In this document: in pieces, positions 26,160 through 40,221 of the stretch | Layout: every line of letters starts with the position of its first letter | How positions within the stretch are numbered: the first letter of the stretch is position 1 | Translations under genes and position numbers: made by a program | The notes under the pieces: generated by a model | What the model was told of the DNA's origin: nothing | Database searches by the model: none | What the model saw: the letters and a program-made list of their open reading frames with translations, nothing else | Source of the DNA: Larus michahellis | Taxonomy: Eukaryota; Chordata; Aves; Charadriiformes; Laridae | Assembly (NCBI RefSeq): GCF_964199755.1 | Contig: NC_133898.1 | Location: 109,563,847-109,627,846, forward strand | DNA: 64,000 bases | Direction: 5' to 3'

Positions 26160-27300
26160 TCAATGTTAATCCAGCTAATGCCTTTCCTTCACTCTCTAAC
26201 CATTTCAGTGAGTCTCAGGCTTTGCCTGCAGTACTTTTGTAATTCCTTCATACCTTCTCCTCTCTGCTAGCCTGTTTTTTTTCTCTTCATCAGAGTTGTT
26301 CTTGTGACATTTTCCTGGCTAAAATCCATCACCTGTATTCTGTCATCATTCTTGAACATTAGATTGTGGGACTGATGGCGAAGACTTTCCTGAGCCCTTC
26401 CTTTCCCCGCCTTTCTTGCTTTTCTTCCTTCTTGTCACATTCCTCTTTCAGCAGCTTCTTGAGTGGGTCCTCTTTCTCACAGTCTTGCTGTGCTTCACTT
26501 TCTTATTTATACTGTCGACTTTACCTGGTTGACCTGCATCAAATCTGCTTCTCACCTCTTACCTCCTCTCTGTTGGTTTATTCTGACTCTTAGAAGTCCT
26601 ACAAAGCACGTGTTGTCTGGTTGGTCTCCTACTATAGACAACATCAGTAGCTATCTTTTCCTTTCAGTCAAGCCTGCAAGGTGAAGGTTGTCAGTAGTTT
26701 TTATCTGTTGTGCAAAAGCAGATTTGTGTCCAATATTTTACTGCTGTTTCCTCTATAAAGTCCAGGTCTGCTTTTTTTTTTTCCCCAATTATTATTATTT
26801 TTCTTTCTGTCTAGACTGCTGAAATTCTTGTGCAGACCCTCACTTCCCATCCTGACAGTGATTACTTCCTCTGCAGCTCCTAATAACCTACGCTGCCTTT
26901 CCCCATCCCCTAGTCTTGGCAAATCCCATTGCTGACATTAATGTTGTTGCTTGTGGCATAAAATTTAAGTCCTCCTCATCCTTTGGTTTCCGTTTCTTCA
27001 GCTGGCCTCCCTTTGTTTCAGGACATTTACATTTAAATCGCTGTCCTTGCTTTCAAGGTTTTTCTTAGTACATCCCCTTCCTCTCCCCCATTTGTCATTT
27101 TTATCACTTGTTGTATCTTTCCTTGAGCCAATTCTACTTTACCGTCTCTGATCACCTCTGTTTGCCAGCAGCCTTCTCTGTCTTCCTCCCCTCCAGCCTG
27201 ATACAGAATCATCCCTTTTCACTGATCGACAAAACCACTATCTTCTCCTCCACATCATTGCCTGAGATCCGCTTTCCCTAAGCTATTTGTTATATCTTCA
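26160..27300 (+). repeat. Pyrimidine-rich block, possibly decayed L2/CR1-type LINE in antisense
   Basis: About 1.1 kb of plus-strand sequence dominated by C and T (cttcctc, ctctctg, tcttcctcccctcc), unlike the neighbouring AT-rich DNA. Phrases such as 'ataaaatttaagtcctcctcatc' and 'gctttcaaggtttttc' remind me of the antisense of old L2/CR1-type LINE ORF2 sequences seen in amniotes. The match is weak and from memory. Asymmetric base composition alone is the firm observation. Confidence 0.35.
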
Positions 27301-30300
27301 TGGGGTTTTGTGAGGTTTCTGGAGCCATACTGTCCTAACAGTGCTGGACTTGCTACCTTTAATATACAAACTAAAATATAGTGCTTTTTGAGAAAGAATT
27401 AATTGTTTGAATATATTCAATTCTTTACTGGTAATATAGGTTTATAATTTTTTCCTTGCGTTTATAGAGACTATTTGCCAGATTGCGTGAGGACATCCAT
27501 AACATAAGTAGAGTTATTAGACATTACTGAACACTTTCCAGGTAGACTGTCCTTCAGTTCTGTCATCATCAGAGGTACATTTCCGAGAACTTTTGCCGAT
27601 GGTTCTTTATGAGGAGCTTCAGGACATGTCTGTGTGAACACCACAAGTGCTGATAAAAGCTGTGTGTCAAAAGGAAGCAGTCCACGTGCTGGTGAATGCT
27701 ATAACCAAAAATAATGCGTTCAACCTGTTTTGCAGAAACTATACTATGAAAATATCGCCATTACTCATGCAAGAGCTTAGTTGAAGATATGCAATTTAAT
27801 TGCAAACGCCACGATTGAATAAAAATTGTGTGTCAGATACTGTCTTTTGAATTGGCATCTGTTGGTTTGTTTTCTGTATCAGAAAAAAGCAAATATGAAC
27901 TTCTAGTATGGAAAAGTTGTTAAAAATAATTGACGAGTTTTCATCCGAAACTTCATCAAAGTTGAAAACTTCACTGGAATATTTGAATTGTCGCAGCAAT
28001 TGAAGTCAAATTGATTATTTGACCTTTATTTTGGCTTTGACACTGATGGTATTTTGATCTTAATGCAGCTGTTTCCGTTTCTTGAAGCATATTTGAAATA
28101 TTATAAATTGGGCAAAATTAAATTCTTAATGAGCTGAGCTTTTTAAAATATCTTTAAGGTGTTTAATTTTTAATAACATTCTTCCAAAAATATTTCATAG
28201 AAGCAAAGTCTGAGTAAGATGTCTTATAACCACTTACTACAGAGATCCACAATAATGTGATTAATAGAATTAATAGAATAACCTGTGTATTGATGTAAAA
28301 ACAGAGTGTAGGAATCTGGTGTTCTGATGTTTTTCTTTGTAATGCCAATAAAATGCAGAACTACAAAAGTATTCTTATGTAAATACTTACATTCTGAAAT
28401 TAATCTTCTCCAGTACATTTGGCCATTTATATCAATTGGCAGTAAAAATATGGAAATAATTTTGATATTCTGTTTTAAAATGTAATGGAATGTGAAGCAA
28501 TAACTGAAGTGGATGAATGAAGCAGTTTGTGAAAATGCTAAGGATGCTGAAGGAAAGAGCATCATCTTAATTTATTCAGTATTAATAATAATTTGAAAGG
28601 CGAAAACGTAGGAAAACTGTTTTTCATCTTCTGGTCAGTTTAGTGGATAATAGGTAGTTATGAAATACTGAAGCCTAGAAGATGGAAGCACTTTTAAATG
28701 CATTGGATGGGTTGTTGTATCCAAAATGGTCACCTGGACTTTTTAAAGTTGGCGGAGTGAAATAAGTTCTTCTAGAGGTGGACTGATGAATTGTATTTTA
28801 GAAGCATGTTTCAAGATTAGTGTTGTCTACTAAATATATCCCAAGATGAAAGTACAATTCTTTAACATACTTAGACTTTTGCATTTTCCTTTTCTTTATG
28901 GACAAAGTATTTTCAGTTTTGCGGAAGACTGGCAGAGGAAACTTGCACATTAGGAGTCGCTGTCACTATTTAGTCTCAGTGGCATTTAAAATAGTTTATT
29001 GTCATAATGTAGATGTTTTTCTGAGTGTAGTGAGCAATCTGGAGTGGAAAAGTATTTTTTTTATAGAAGAGAAAAATGAGTTTAAAATACTGAATCACTC
29101 TTGACCATGAACAAACTTCAGAAATGCCTAGGTTAATATTTTTCATTGGTGATACTCATAGGAAGTTTTCAATTTACACCAGCTGCCCAGATGGCTAGTT
29201 TGGTTCACTCACTTGCTTTAGGGATGTACAAATGGACAACTGAGATCTAGCATCAGATGAAATATGGACAAGACTAATGAAATGATCTTGATCTCAGTCT
29301 AGGCTACTCCTACCAGAAAGGAGCAGAGGCAATTCAGGGTTCAGCATGGGAGTTACGTTTGCTGAACGCATAGCCCTGCATCCCAGAAGAAACGTATGAC
29401 TGAGTAATGCATCCTTCATTTGTTACAATTGCAAACCTTGTTTTTTCCTTAAAGGGCATGTTCAGTTTTCTGTGAGTGTTCAGGTACAGTTCAGCTCTAT
29501 TTTTCAGCTGTGTTAAACGAATATGTTGAAAATAGTATAGTTGTTTTGGTGCCTGTTTACATTTGATCACTTTCGCCTCAATTTCATGACTCAGAAAGCA
29601 TATATCCACACATTAACTTTTCCCAGGTGTATATTATAGGTGCAGCAAAGAAAATGAGGCCCGATGCCACTGATCTTCTGCTGTTAACTTTCTTCTTACT
29701 CATGTTTTGAGTACATTTTGCATTGGTTTTGATTTAGTTCTAAAATTAGATAAGCAGAGTGACTTTTGCATTAATAATCTGCTTTAGTCTTGTTTATTTC
29801 ATTTGACGTTATAGCAAGATCCTGCTCAAACACAAGGAAATATTTATTTTTTTTTTTGTTATAGCTGTATTTTAAGACTGTGATCTGGCAGCATGATCTT
29901 CTCATCTGAATCTGTGCTGACTGTTTCTGGTCAGGCTGTGTATATAGAGTTGTTCAACTGTTTGGTTTGTAATCAGTGTTTTGGGAATCTTCCCAACTTC
30001 AGAGCTTAACTTTCAGGTTTGTGATTTCCTGAGTGATTTTTTTTTTTTTAACCTTCCCTTCTCCTATCACTACATTATTTAGTGGGGTTTGTGGAATACT
30101 GGGAATTGTGTTAAATTCTGCCCTGGAGTGTATCTCTCGAGGTGGTGTTTGTTTTAGGTTTTTTCCACTTAAATTATAGATTTGTGGATCATAAACTAAT
30201 TTGCACTTACAGGCATGATAACCTAGACTTTAAATTATGCTCAGTCCTTGATGAGATGTGATGCTAGGCAGAGGGGATATAATAGGTCAGTAGAAGGGCG

Positions 30301-32757
30301 AGAATTTGCACCAAAAGGACCTACTCTTTTAATAATAGCTTGTGTACTCTTACGTGCGCTCAGCTTTGACAGCTAGTATGTGTACGATAGGAAGGTTCCA
30401 CAACTGGGTAGAGAAAATCGATAATACACCATTTTATGTACCAGAGCAAAAGAAGGGCATGCAGGGTGAGATGATGCTATTATTTGCCTTAACTCTTTGA
30501 TGTCCAGCGTTCCTCATCCTGGCCTGAATTATGAAAGTGAATGATCTAAAGAGACTAATTAATTACTTTACCACAAAGGAAGCTGAGGGAAGTAGATTAC
30601 AGTTTTGATCTCTGTACAAAAAGATTTGTGTGCTAGTTGAATTAATCCCTTGAGTACCTTATGGTTTGCAGTATGTCCAACAAAAGGGCACTTGTTTCCT
30701 TATGAAAACACAGTGCGCATACCAACCTTCCCCTGCCAGAACTGGAAGGCTATTCAGGTTGCTGATCAGCATTTCCCACTAGTGTTAGCATTTAGTCACC
30801 TATTAGTTATTAAATACTATAATGTGGTCCATGCATTTTTCTTAAATTGAAGTAAAAAAAAGAATTGTAACTGTAAACTCCTCAGATTAAAATACGCTGA
30901 AATAATTTGTAAGTGTTTGGTGTCAGTGTGTGTTATGCTGCATGATATAGAAAGCTCATCTTCACTCTTTACATGTAGCGGTACAGTAGATCGTCCCCTA
31001 AAGCAAATTGGGAAAACCAAATTGTAGGCTCCCTGATCTCTGAATGGTAACAAAACTAGAGAATATGCATCAGAAGAGGGGGTACTAATGTTTATCACTG
31101 AAGAACGCTAATTATTCTATGGGTAACAAGTGAAGACGGGTTATATATGACTTCTCATCTTTTTTCCTTGGCTCTTCCCAGTGATGGCACTGGTCCCCTC
31201 CCTCTGTCTTCTCTTTCCCTCTGTTGTCTTTTTTTTTAATACACAACCCATCCCTACCACACAGTGCACAGGTCCCTCCCTGTGATGTGGGCCATGGCTC
31301 TGAACCCCCACATGTGCTCCTCCCGCATTTTATTCCTTCTGTGGGATGTTAGTCTGCTTTTCTCAGCTTTCCTTAGTGATGGATTTTCCACAAAATGTTT
31401 CGAAATTTAGTCTCTTTGAGATTGCTGAATTCAAACCTACTGGCCAGTTTCAATCAAGAGTTACTGTGAGCACATGGGATGTATGGATGGACATCACAAG
31501 CACACCACAGTTGTCCAAGTCTCCTTCTCTTAGGCAGTGTATCTTAAAAAGGATGCTATGGATATTTCATAGGTCTTCCACCCCAAAAAATCAATTTTAG
31601 GTATTGGATTCTCACCAGTTGCTTTCTTAAGGGTTTCATATCTTTCAATCTTTGTATTTGATATCTTTAAACTTTGTGTTGTCTTCTTACCATCAGCCTC
31701 CCTTGTGTGAGCGTAGTTACTGCAAACTACTGTCTCATTCCTTATGAGGTAGTACCTTGCACATCTGTGAGTAGTAGCACTGTATTAACGCAGAAACACA
31801 GCCCTAGTTGTCACACTTCTAAAGAAGCGAACAAATACCCCTTTTTGTCTACTATTGTGAATTACATATTTTATCAACAAGGGTAGTCGCATTTTATTAT
31901 GCTGACTGCTTAGCTGTATGAGGTGCTCATTGCATCTCTCTGTTTTCCCATAGAAGCTTTCAGTGTGAAAGTAGCTTCGCACTCTTGCTTCCTTGTGCTC
32001 TGGCTTGCTAGAGGCTGTATGCCTTCACTCTTTCATCTTTTCTCTTCTCTGTAGTAGAGCATGAAGTCTCTTTATGCACTTTCATATTTTTATTATCCTT
32101 CTTAAGATACTTGGAGAGCTGCAAGAATTAAAATGAGAGGTGTTATTTCTTTGGAAGGTACTAACAGTGTCTTATTTGTTCTGGAGACAGTATTGTTGGT
32201 TGTTGAAACTGGTTGCTCTGCCAGCTCTGGATGTCTGAGATAATTTCTCCTCTTCCTATACTTCCCCTAGAGGCTCTTCTAGTTCTTGTTTTCTTTTTGG
32301 TTTTTCTTCTTCTTGGGAAAAATTTCGACAAATCAGATGAAGTATTCTCTAGCTCTTATCCTGTGTCCCAGCAGAGATGCCATCATGTTAAGTCTAAGGC
32401 TTTGCAACCTCATCCAAATGTTTGAGCGTGTTGAGGAGAAACAAGGAAATTTCTGACATGGTATATGTGTGTGGTGTTTCCATTTAAAACATTGCCAATG
32501 ATTCTCTTAAAAGGAGAGAAAGAAAAAAGGAAAAAGTAATTGAATTTCTTTTTAGAGTACTACACAAAACTTCGTCATTTTTGGTATCCCATCTACAATA
32601 ATATTCTCCTGTGTTAAAGACAGCCAACTGAAATCTAGAAGTTAAATAACTTGTTAAGATCCACGGGAAGGAATATTCTCATTTTGGATGATAATAGGAG
32701 TTCAAGACTTTTTATTCTGCCCCAACAAGTAAAGATCTGTCTGCAAATCACTTTATT

Positions 32758-33012
32758 TCATAGAATAGTTTGGGCTGGAAGGGACCTTAAAAGGTCATCT
32801 AGTCCAACCCACTGCAATGAGCAGGGACATCTTCAACCAGATCAGGGTGCTCAGAGCCCCGTCCAACCTGACCGGGAATGTTTCCAGGGGTGGGGCATCT
32901 ACCACCTCTCTGGGCAACCTGTGCCAGTGTTTCACCACCCTCATCATAAAAAAATTTCTTCCTTATACCTGGTCTGAATCTACCCTCTTTTAGTTTCCTT
33001 GTCCTATCGCTA
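32758..33012 (-). mobile_element. CR1 LINE 3' fragment
   Basis: Read on the minus strand, this is the end of CR1 ORF2 (the region giving RPGIRKKFF and a decayed 'WAQVAQRGG' equivalent of LPREV), followed by the 3' UTR with the ggtcccttccagcccaaactattctatg-type terminus. On the plus strand it starts tagaatagtttgggctggaa. It is 5'-truncated at about 250 bp, contains frameshifts, and is the only antisense CR1 I see in TDRP intron 1. Confidence 0.93.
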
Positions 33013-36000
33013 CAGGACACTTCAACATACAGTTATTATTGAACTATAGTGTGATGGTCTTCACGCTGTTTCTAGAAATGCTCCTAACTCCATCCCTGTC
33101 CCGTGTATAGTACAAAATACTGCCTGTAAAGTAAACAGAAATGTTAGTAGGCAAATAAATAAATATAAAACAATATATTTATAAAAAATAAATATAACAA
33201 AAAAAGATGCATAGGATTTGAAGCTGGTCTCTCAAAATGAAGCTGGTAACATGTGGTCCCCCACATGACTAGAAATATCTAATGCTTCTCATGCCGCCTT
33301 TCACACCTCTTTCTGATGCTGTTAGTAAAGTGAAGGAGTTCTCTGGTAATGCATAGGAGCTGGGATGCTGTGTGTTTTGTGTGTCTTGGGATATTTGCGT
33401 GTGGAGTTACTCTAAAAGAAAATTAAGCTTATGGAACTAAGAGCATATCAGCTCCTTAACATTTAATTCAGTTGAAAAGGAAGGAATTGATAAATTTGGT
33501 TTTGAAACAGTAATTGCCTGACATAAGCAGAAGATACACCAAAGTGAATACAGGGGTTCTCTGAAATTGCCACTTTGAAGACACTTTCCATAAACCATTC
33601 TGTTGTAATTTTGTTTTTTCTTGGAACTGGAGTTAAATAATTACAGTTACAGGTAGCTGTTCTTGTTTTGTACTTGGGGACTGTTTGTATTCAGAGTTAC
33701 ATGCAGAGCAAAAAAAAAAGTAGTACTTTTTCTCATTAAAGCATAAATTGAAGAAATTTAAATTACATGATTCCTGTCCGCTACGCCCCACTTCCTATAT
33801 CTTTCTTTGGCCTCTAAAGTGCTCCCAACACTGATCTTGTCCTGTCTTGAGGAGAACGTTGATAGTAACAGGATGGCCTGGGCGTACTGACACCAGCTTA
33901 ATTCAGAGATGGGCAGAAATGCTACCCTAATGAATTACCTTCATTAACATCTTCAGTACTCTGTTTTTCTTCAGAAATACACAGTTATAAATGGAGGGGA
34001 AAGGAACGTGGGCAAAAGTCTGTCGTTGAGTTAAGGAAATGTAATGCTTTTTAACATGAAGGAGGAAATAATCTTGGGACATTCTTCTGCGCTCAGCCTA
34101 CAGACACTGCATAGACCATCATCTAGTATGGTATTCGGAAAATCAGTGTAGACCCAAAAAATTCAGACATGATTATTAAGACGCAAATTAAATTTTTAAT
34201 TCTAATTGTACTAAAATTGTTATGATGCAAGGGTTTCTTTGATCTCTCTTTGGGCTGTGGAGTTTTTGGTTTTGTAGGGGTTTGGTTTTGCTTTTTACTT
34301 CTGGTGCAGCATTTTTCATCATTCTAAATGCAGTTGTGTTCACATTTTTTACTTTAGTAGTGGTGTTCGCTTAGTTTTGCATTGTGATCATATTTTGTCA
34401 GTTTTCTTTATGATGGGCTGAATAGAATAAAAGCGTTTATGAATACTCTAAAATGTGTCACTGCTGATTGTCAAACCAAAACTGACTATGGGCCTTTTTT
34501 TATCTTTATCCTTTTGTTTTTGAGAATAAAGACCAGTTTCTTCATGATGAAGTTTCATCTTCAGTGTCACAACTTGCAACAAAGGTAAATACCTGTTCTT
34601 TGGTGGTGTAACATGTTTTATATAATATATATCTCAGTCAGTTTATGTTAGAAAGTTACCTGGTTTTCATGTACAGCCTGATTAAGGTGTATAGTTATGT
34701 ACTTCATTGATGATTTTCTAATTGCTTACGATATTTGGTCATGGGACTGTCACTGAAGTAATATTAGTAGTGCAGTATTAGTTAGAAAGCTGCCTTACTT
34801 CCTTTCATTATAGGGAGGAAACAAGTATTTATTTTTTTTTCTTCCACATGATAGATATTAAAAGACAAAATAAAAATAAGCAGCCACAGGAATAACTGAA
34901 GTCTAAGGAAGCACTAAATATTAGCTGTAACAGGCAATGAAAACATGAAAAGTAGACGGGATTTGGGTTATTTATTTGATTGTAGGTATCTCAGCTGTCT
35001 CTCTGACCACAAGAGATTAAGGACTTTTATCTCATATCTCTTTCAGAAAAGAAAAGGAGGCATACAAGTTACTTTTTTTTTACCTTGATATGTGTCCAAG
35101 AATTTTTTTTAATGTTCTTAAAATACATTAGTAGAAGATGAAAGAACTGGAAGTTGTTATGATACGCTAGAGCTTGTTTTGAAATTCCATAGGTATAGAG
35201 AAAAGCATTTTAAAATAGTTTCATTAGTGTAATAGAATACTTTACATTAATATGTATGTATACACAGAACATTTGCCTCTTCTTTTTGTTCTACTTCAGA
35301 TGCAGCCTGATTTTCACTGAAAAGTGAGATAGTACTATACCTTTTTCTACGTTTTAGAAGAAATGCATTCCTTTTTAAGAAAATATAAACTACTGTTCAT
35401 TTTATGCCAGATGATGAATGCTTAGGGAAAGAATTTATTTTATAGTGAAGCTTTTTTTTTTTTGACCCATAGTCACTCAGGAAGGCAAACAACTGAGCTG
35501 CGGTATTTTTGTGTTTTAAAGTAAACCCCTCTTGTCTTAAAAATGTATTCACAAAAAAACACCTTACCCTTCTCACTTTCTCTTTCTTGTTGTTTCTGAA
35601 AGCACTTTCTGTATTTTATTTGGTTCTTCTGTCGTCTTAGAAGCTGTCAGTACATTGATGTTCCAGAAGTTCCGAAATCTTTAATATATTAATAAAAGGC
35701 TGATGAATTGTACATGTGGCTTTTTCAGCATGCACATGTCATGAATAAAGCAGTCTCCGTGTTGAAGCAGTATGGTGAAGAACAATGAAGTTCTCGAAGA
35801 AAAGGGCAGTGGGTGAAGGGTATGTCTGCCCTTTAGGGAGACAGCCTTCCTGCTCTCTTAAAGCCTGAGTTTTAAGACAGTCCTGATGCCCATTTTCAGA
35901 GGAAAGCCTTTGGCCTAGGTTTGGAGGTGCAAAAGTAGGAGCTGGTCCTGATGGCTGGAGGTGGAGGTTGGAAAATGGTCTTAGTTTCTGCTCCTGCAGG

Positions 36001-36364
36001 AAGCTGCCCACTCAGCATGACAACAGGCTAACTGCAATGCTGAATTTTCTAGTTTCCTTTTCACGGCTCTCCTGAAAGGCAGGTATAGCTGGTTAAAACT
36101 CCTCGTGACATCTCAAAGTGAGGAACTGTGAACCCTCTAGTGGTGCTCCGTGAAATGCAGAAATCTGGAACCGGTGTTCGCGCTGTGCCTGGCCCTTTGG
36201 CGTCTGCAAAGCTAATCTTGGGAGTTTCACCTACATGCTGAGCTTCTGAGTTAAAAGCACGGTGAAGACTTTGTCTACAGTTGTTACTAGGCCAGCTTTT
36301 GAAAAGAGACAAAAAGTTTTGAGAAACAAAATAAATCATTTTAATAATGAAATTGGAGATGTTG
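33013..36364 (+). other. TDRP intron 1, middle part
   Basis: AT-rich intronic DNA, including an A/T-only-like stretch at about 33,150-33,205 (aataaataaatataaaac). A less AT-rich patch at about 35.75-36.3 kb holds short open frames on the minus strand that I do not recognise. No named repeat or exon is visible. Confidence 0.6.
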
Positions 36365-36627
36365 GGATAGGACAAGGGGCAATAGTTTTAAACTAAAAGT
36401 GGGTAGATTTAGTCTACATAGAAGGAAGAAATTCTTTACTCTTAGAGTGGTGAAATGCAGGTTGCCCGGACAGGTGGTAGATGCCCCATCCCTGGAAACA
36501 TTCCAGGTCAGGTTGGACAGGGCTCTGAGCAACCTGATCCTAGTTGAAGATGTCCCGGGTCATTGCAGGGGAGTTGGACTAGATGACCTTTAAAGGTCCC
36601 TTCCAACCCAAACCATTCTATGATTCA
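36365..36627 (+). mobile_element. CR1 LINE 3' fragment
   Basis: Starts at the gataggacaaggggcaatag motif of CR1 ORF2 and runs through ccatccctggaaacattcc and the terminal ccaaaccattctatgatt. About 260 bp, 5'-truncated, with frame disruptions. It is in the sense orientation relative to TDRP. Confidence 0.93.
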
Positions 36628-39547
36628 GGTAGGGCCAAATCCTGGAGCTCAGGTGCACCACAGAATAGACTAAGTGTTGATCTGCACACCGGCAGGTGGT
36701 TGAGTTGAGAAAGTTCCCCTTCAAATGCTTTGATATCTGGAAGATAAATTTAGAAGGGGATTGCTTTTTCACTTTCTGTTATTTGAGTTCTTGCATGTTA
36801 TGAATAAGTTTCCTATAATGTGGGAACAATTCTTCTTTAATTAAAGCTGACTGGCATTTTTTTTATTATAAAACAGTTGTAATTTTATTGAACTGTAAGG
36901 TACTTACATGGGAAATTCCATCTCTAGCTTTTTATTTTAGGTTCATTTTTTTCAGGGGAGGAGGGAGGGAAGCCGTAGGACAAACAATTGTTTCTTCTCA
37001 GTCAAGGTTGAGAGGAAAATCCGTTCGTTTTGTTTACATTTATAAAAAATGTCTGCAAGTGTTTTGTGGAGTGCCTCTACTTTTCTGGAGGGTTTTGATT
37101 CACCAGTTGTCAATCCTCTGTGAAAATACTTGTGAAGTTCTGCTAAAACTTGGTCAGAATATAAATTTCTGGAAACCTCATTTCATACATGCCGAGCAGT
37201 GACTTTTTAGGGATTAGCTGCTTAACTGCACAAAGGCATTGAACACGTTGATTCTCACTGCAGGTATATAGCAAGAATCCGCTGTAATTGCTATTTTTGG
37301 TTGCTAAGACTCTTGTTATGTGGCTTCTTGTAGCTGGCAGAGAGGGACTTCGGTGCTCCAGAGCACTGCTGGCCAGGCAGTCGGGAAGTAGAAAAGTCTA
37401 ACTGGAATATATTGAAAGTACTGTTACCCACGCATAAAGCACTACCATTTCAGAGTCAGAGTAATATTTTTTTTTTTCTCCCATAATAAGGTGTTCGTGT
37501 ATATTAACCACATCCATCTGATGGATGGATTTAACTGTTTTCAGTTAAATTTACACAGTCTTCCTCTTTAATATACGTTCATCTGTACCTACATACTCTT
37601 TTTGTGCAATGTACTTTTAAAATTTGCTTTTAGGACTGATCTAGTTCTTTAGTTTGTACCCAACTCTTAGTATTCCTGGTTTGTTGCCTTTTAGCCTAAT
37701 TTTTCATGAACCCTCTTGCTCCTAGTAGAGCTCTAATGATTAACTGTGTACCTTTGACAGTAAAATTAACTGAAGTCGTCTTAGTGATGCTTTACTGTTT
37801 CCCAGTAGACTCTTTGATTGTTCATTTATTATGCATTGGCTGTTTACCTAGTATGGGAAACTGAGAGTCATGTAAATCATCAGAATTTGTTGATGTGGTG
37901 AAAAATGGTATACCTAAAGTCATTTCTGGTAGTAGTATCTTTCAATTTTGTTGGAGACTTCCAATTTAAGAGTTGTCCCTTTCTGGGGCACTTTATAAAG
38001 CTAACTGTCAGTAGACATTTGTTTCCTGTTTTATCTATAGAAAGAAAAATGGTAGTCAACATATGCAATTTATATGCAGTTGATTCCCTTGAGTCAATAC
38101 AGGTAACAAAGCAGAAAACCCTTACTACACTTACAGAGTGGAGCTTAGGGGGCGAGTTTGGGGAAGTCATCCTGTATGTACAAAGCTGTATGTGTGGAAT
38201 GAAGTCAATAGATGACTGCAACTTTCAAAGGGTGCTTGAGCTGATATAGTAGCTTATGCTTAACTTCCACATTTTTTTGGTGTCCGTCTGACTCTGGCAT
38301 CTTTCAATGAGCTGATTTTTATCATTAACCCAAAAGAATGCAAAAAATGAATGAGTTAGATTTCTGCTGGCTTTGTGACTTGAGGTGGTTTTCCACAGTA
38401 TCACACAGGTACAAAACCATAGCATAAGGGAGGTGGTATTAATGTGAGCAGGTAACGGACTGGGTTGACCGTTTTCAGCAGCAGTGTCTGATAAACCAGT
38501 TCTGCCACCTTGTGAGATTTCTTTCTGGGAGTCTGTCTGACAGATGGGCACGGACATGAAGCATCAGCAAAGCAGAAGGAAACAGAGCAAGAAAGAGCAG
38601 ACAGTTTGACTAGGGATACAGACTGCATCCTTTACATGATGTTCTAGAAGCGACTACTTGTACTCACAGTTTCAGAAACGCTAATTAAATGGCATCCTTT
38701 TCATGGTGGAGAAAGAGTACTTCATAAGCTGGAATTTCCTCTACTGAAGTGGAAGAATCTGTGCTCTGGGCTTGAGGTCTTTAGATGCTCTTGGGACAGA
38801 CAATGATAATGGTTTTTCAGTAGTCTGCCAGTTGGTGGATTAATATGCATGTGTAATTTCACTTCTGCTGATCCTTTTAGGTGATTGCACAGGGCATTGT
38901 GCTGCACAGATTTTCATAATCTAAAATGGAAGATACGGAAGAAGCTTTACTAATGGTTGTTCTGGTAAGCATACTCCATGTTCCCATAGGCAAATGGGTA
39001 TGAGACCGGTCTGTAATCTTGAGAAATTTCTGCTTTGTTTCTCATTGTCATTTTTTAAAAATACTAGCCTGCAGCATCCAACCTGGTCCTCTAATGGTTT
39101 TGACTTTCTAACATTTGATGTTAACAATTCTAGTCCTTCTTAATAGTGCTCTCTTTTCTTAGCAGTCCCTTATGGGCATTTAACTTGATTTTAATTTATT
39201 TTTTTTTTTAACATGGAGTTTTGAGTGTATACCTGGTGGTATCAATCAGCTTTGATTTTCAAAGATTGCTTCCTCCAAGCTCAAGAATAGCCCATCCCAT
39301 CAAGCAGAGAAAGAAGCAAAGGTGGCAGGAGGCCTGTCTGCATGAAAAAAATGTTCCTGAAAAACTTCAAACACAAAAGGGAAGAATACAGAGTGTGGAA
39401 ACCAGGTCAAGTGACCTGGGGGGAATGTAGACACTCCTTGAGCGTGCGGGGATGGGATTAAAGATGAAACCCACTGAGAGTCAAATCTGGTGAGGAAAAT
39501 GAAGAGCAAAAAGAAAAGTTTCTGCATGTTCACGAGCAGCAGGGAGG
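36628..39547 (+). other. TDRP intron 1 segment
   Basis: AT-rich intronic sequence. Open frames of 113-114 codons overlap on opposite strands at about 37.9-38.25 kb but show no recognisable family. Nothing else can be supported. Confidence 0.6.
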
Positions 39548-39854
39548 GTGTAAAGAAGATGGAGTCTGACTCTTTTGGTGGTGCTCAGTGAATGGACAAG
39601 ATGCAATGGGCACAAACTGAAATAGAAGAAATATCATTTAAACATAAGAAAAAATGTTTTCAACATGAGGGCAGTCAATCCCTGGAACAGGTTGCCCAGA
39701 GAGGTTGTGGATCCTCAAGCTGTGGAGATACTCAGAGCCCGGCTGTGCATGATCCTTGGCAATCTGCTCAAGCTCACCCTGCTTTGAGCAGTGTGGTCGG
39801 ACTGGATGGTCTCCAGAGGTCCCTTCCAGCTGTAAGGCTGTGTTGGTTCTGTGA
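39548..39854 (+). mobile_element. Diverged CR1 LINE 3' fragment
   Basis: The CR1 landmarks are ggtggtgctcagtg, atgggcacaaactgaaatag, ctggaacaggttgcccagag and ggtctccagaggtcccttcc. Several substitutions and indels make it older than the copies at 36.4 and 42.6 kb. It ends near ggttctgtgaac. It belongs to the subfamily with the 'tgatctccagaggtccc' 3' end, shared with the copy at 56.5 kb. Confidence 0.88.
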
Positions 39855-40221
39855 ACTTTGGATGTTGAGTTATTTCTTTTACCACTGACACATGGAAAAA
39901 TACTTTAAAGGTTTGAGAACACAAGCTAGTCAGTTATGTGTATAAACTTTTTTGAAAATTTTAGGGGGTTGTACTTTTGAGTTTTGTGTAGACAGTTACA
40001 TCATAAAAATGAAATACAGAACTTCTGCAAGTGGAGTGATGCTTTAAGACCATATCAGTATAGTATTTTCATACTTTGCATAACAAATATTTTACATAAA
40101 ATAAATCTCTGGTGGGTTGAGGAGTCAGCTTACCAAAGTGTCACCTCTTTTTTACTTATTGACCTTCCTTTGACATCCATTGCAAGGAAGCTAATTGTTC
40201 TGAGGCCTGGGTCTTTCTCCA

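Larger units (their letters stand above)
21834..32757 (+). other. TDRP intron 1, proximal part
   Basis: Intronic DNA without a recognised gene. GC content falls quickly after about 22.1 kb. An exon-like 57-bp block lies at 22,899-22,955. A strongly pyrimidine-rich block lies at about 26.2-27.3 kb. A-rich tracts with C interruptions occur near 23,773 and 24,886, and T runs near 29,847 and 30,038. The remaining sequence is AT-rich and featureless to me. Confidence 0.7.
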
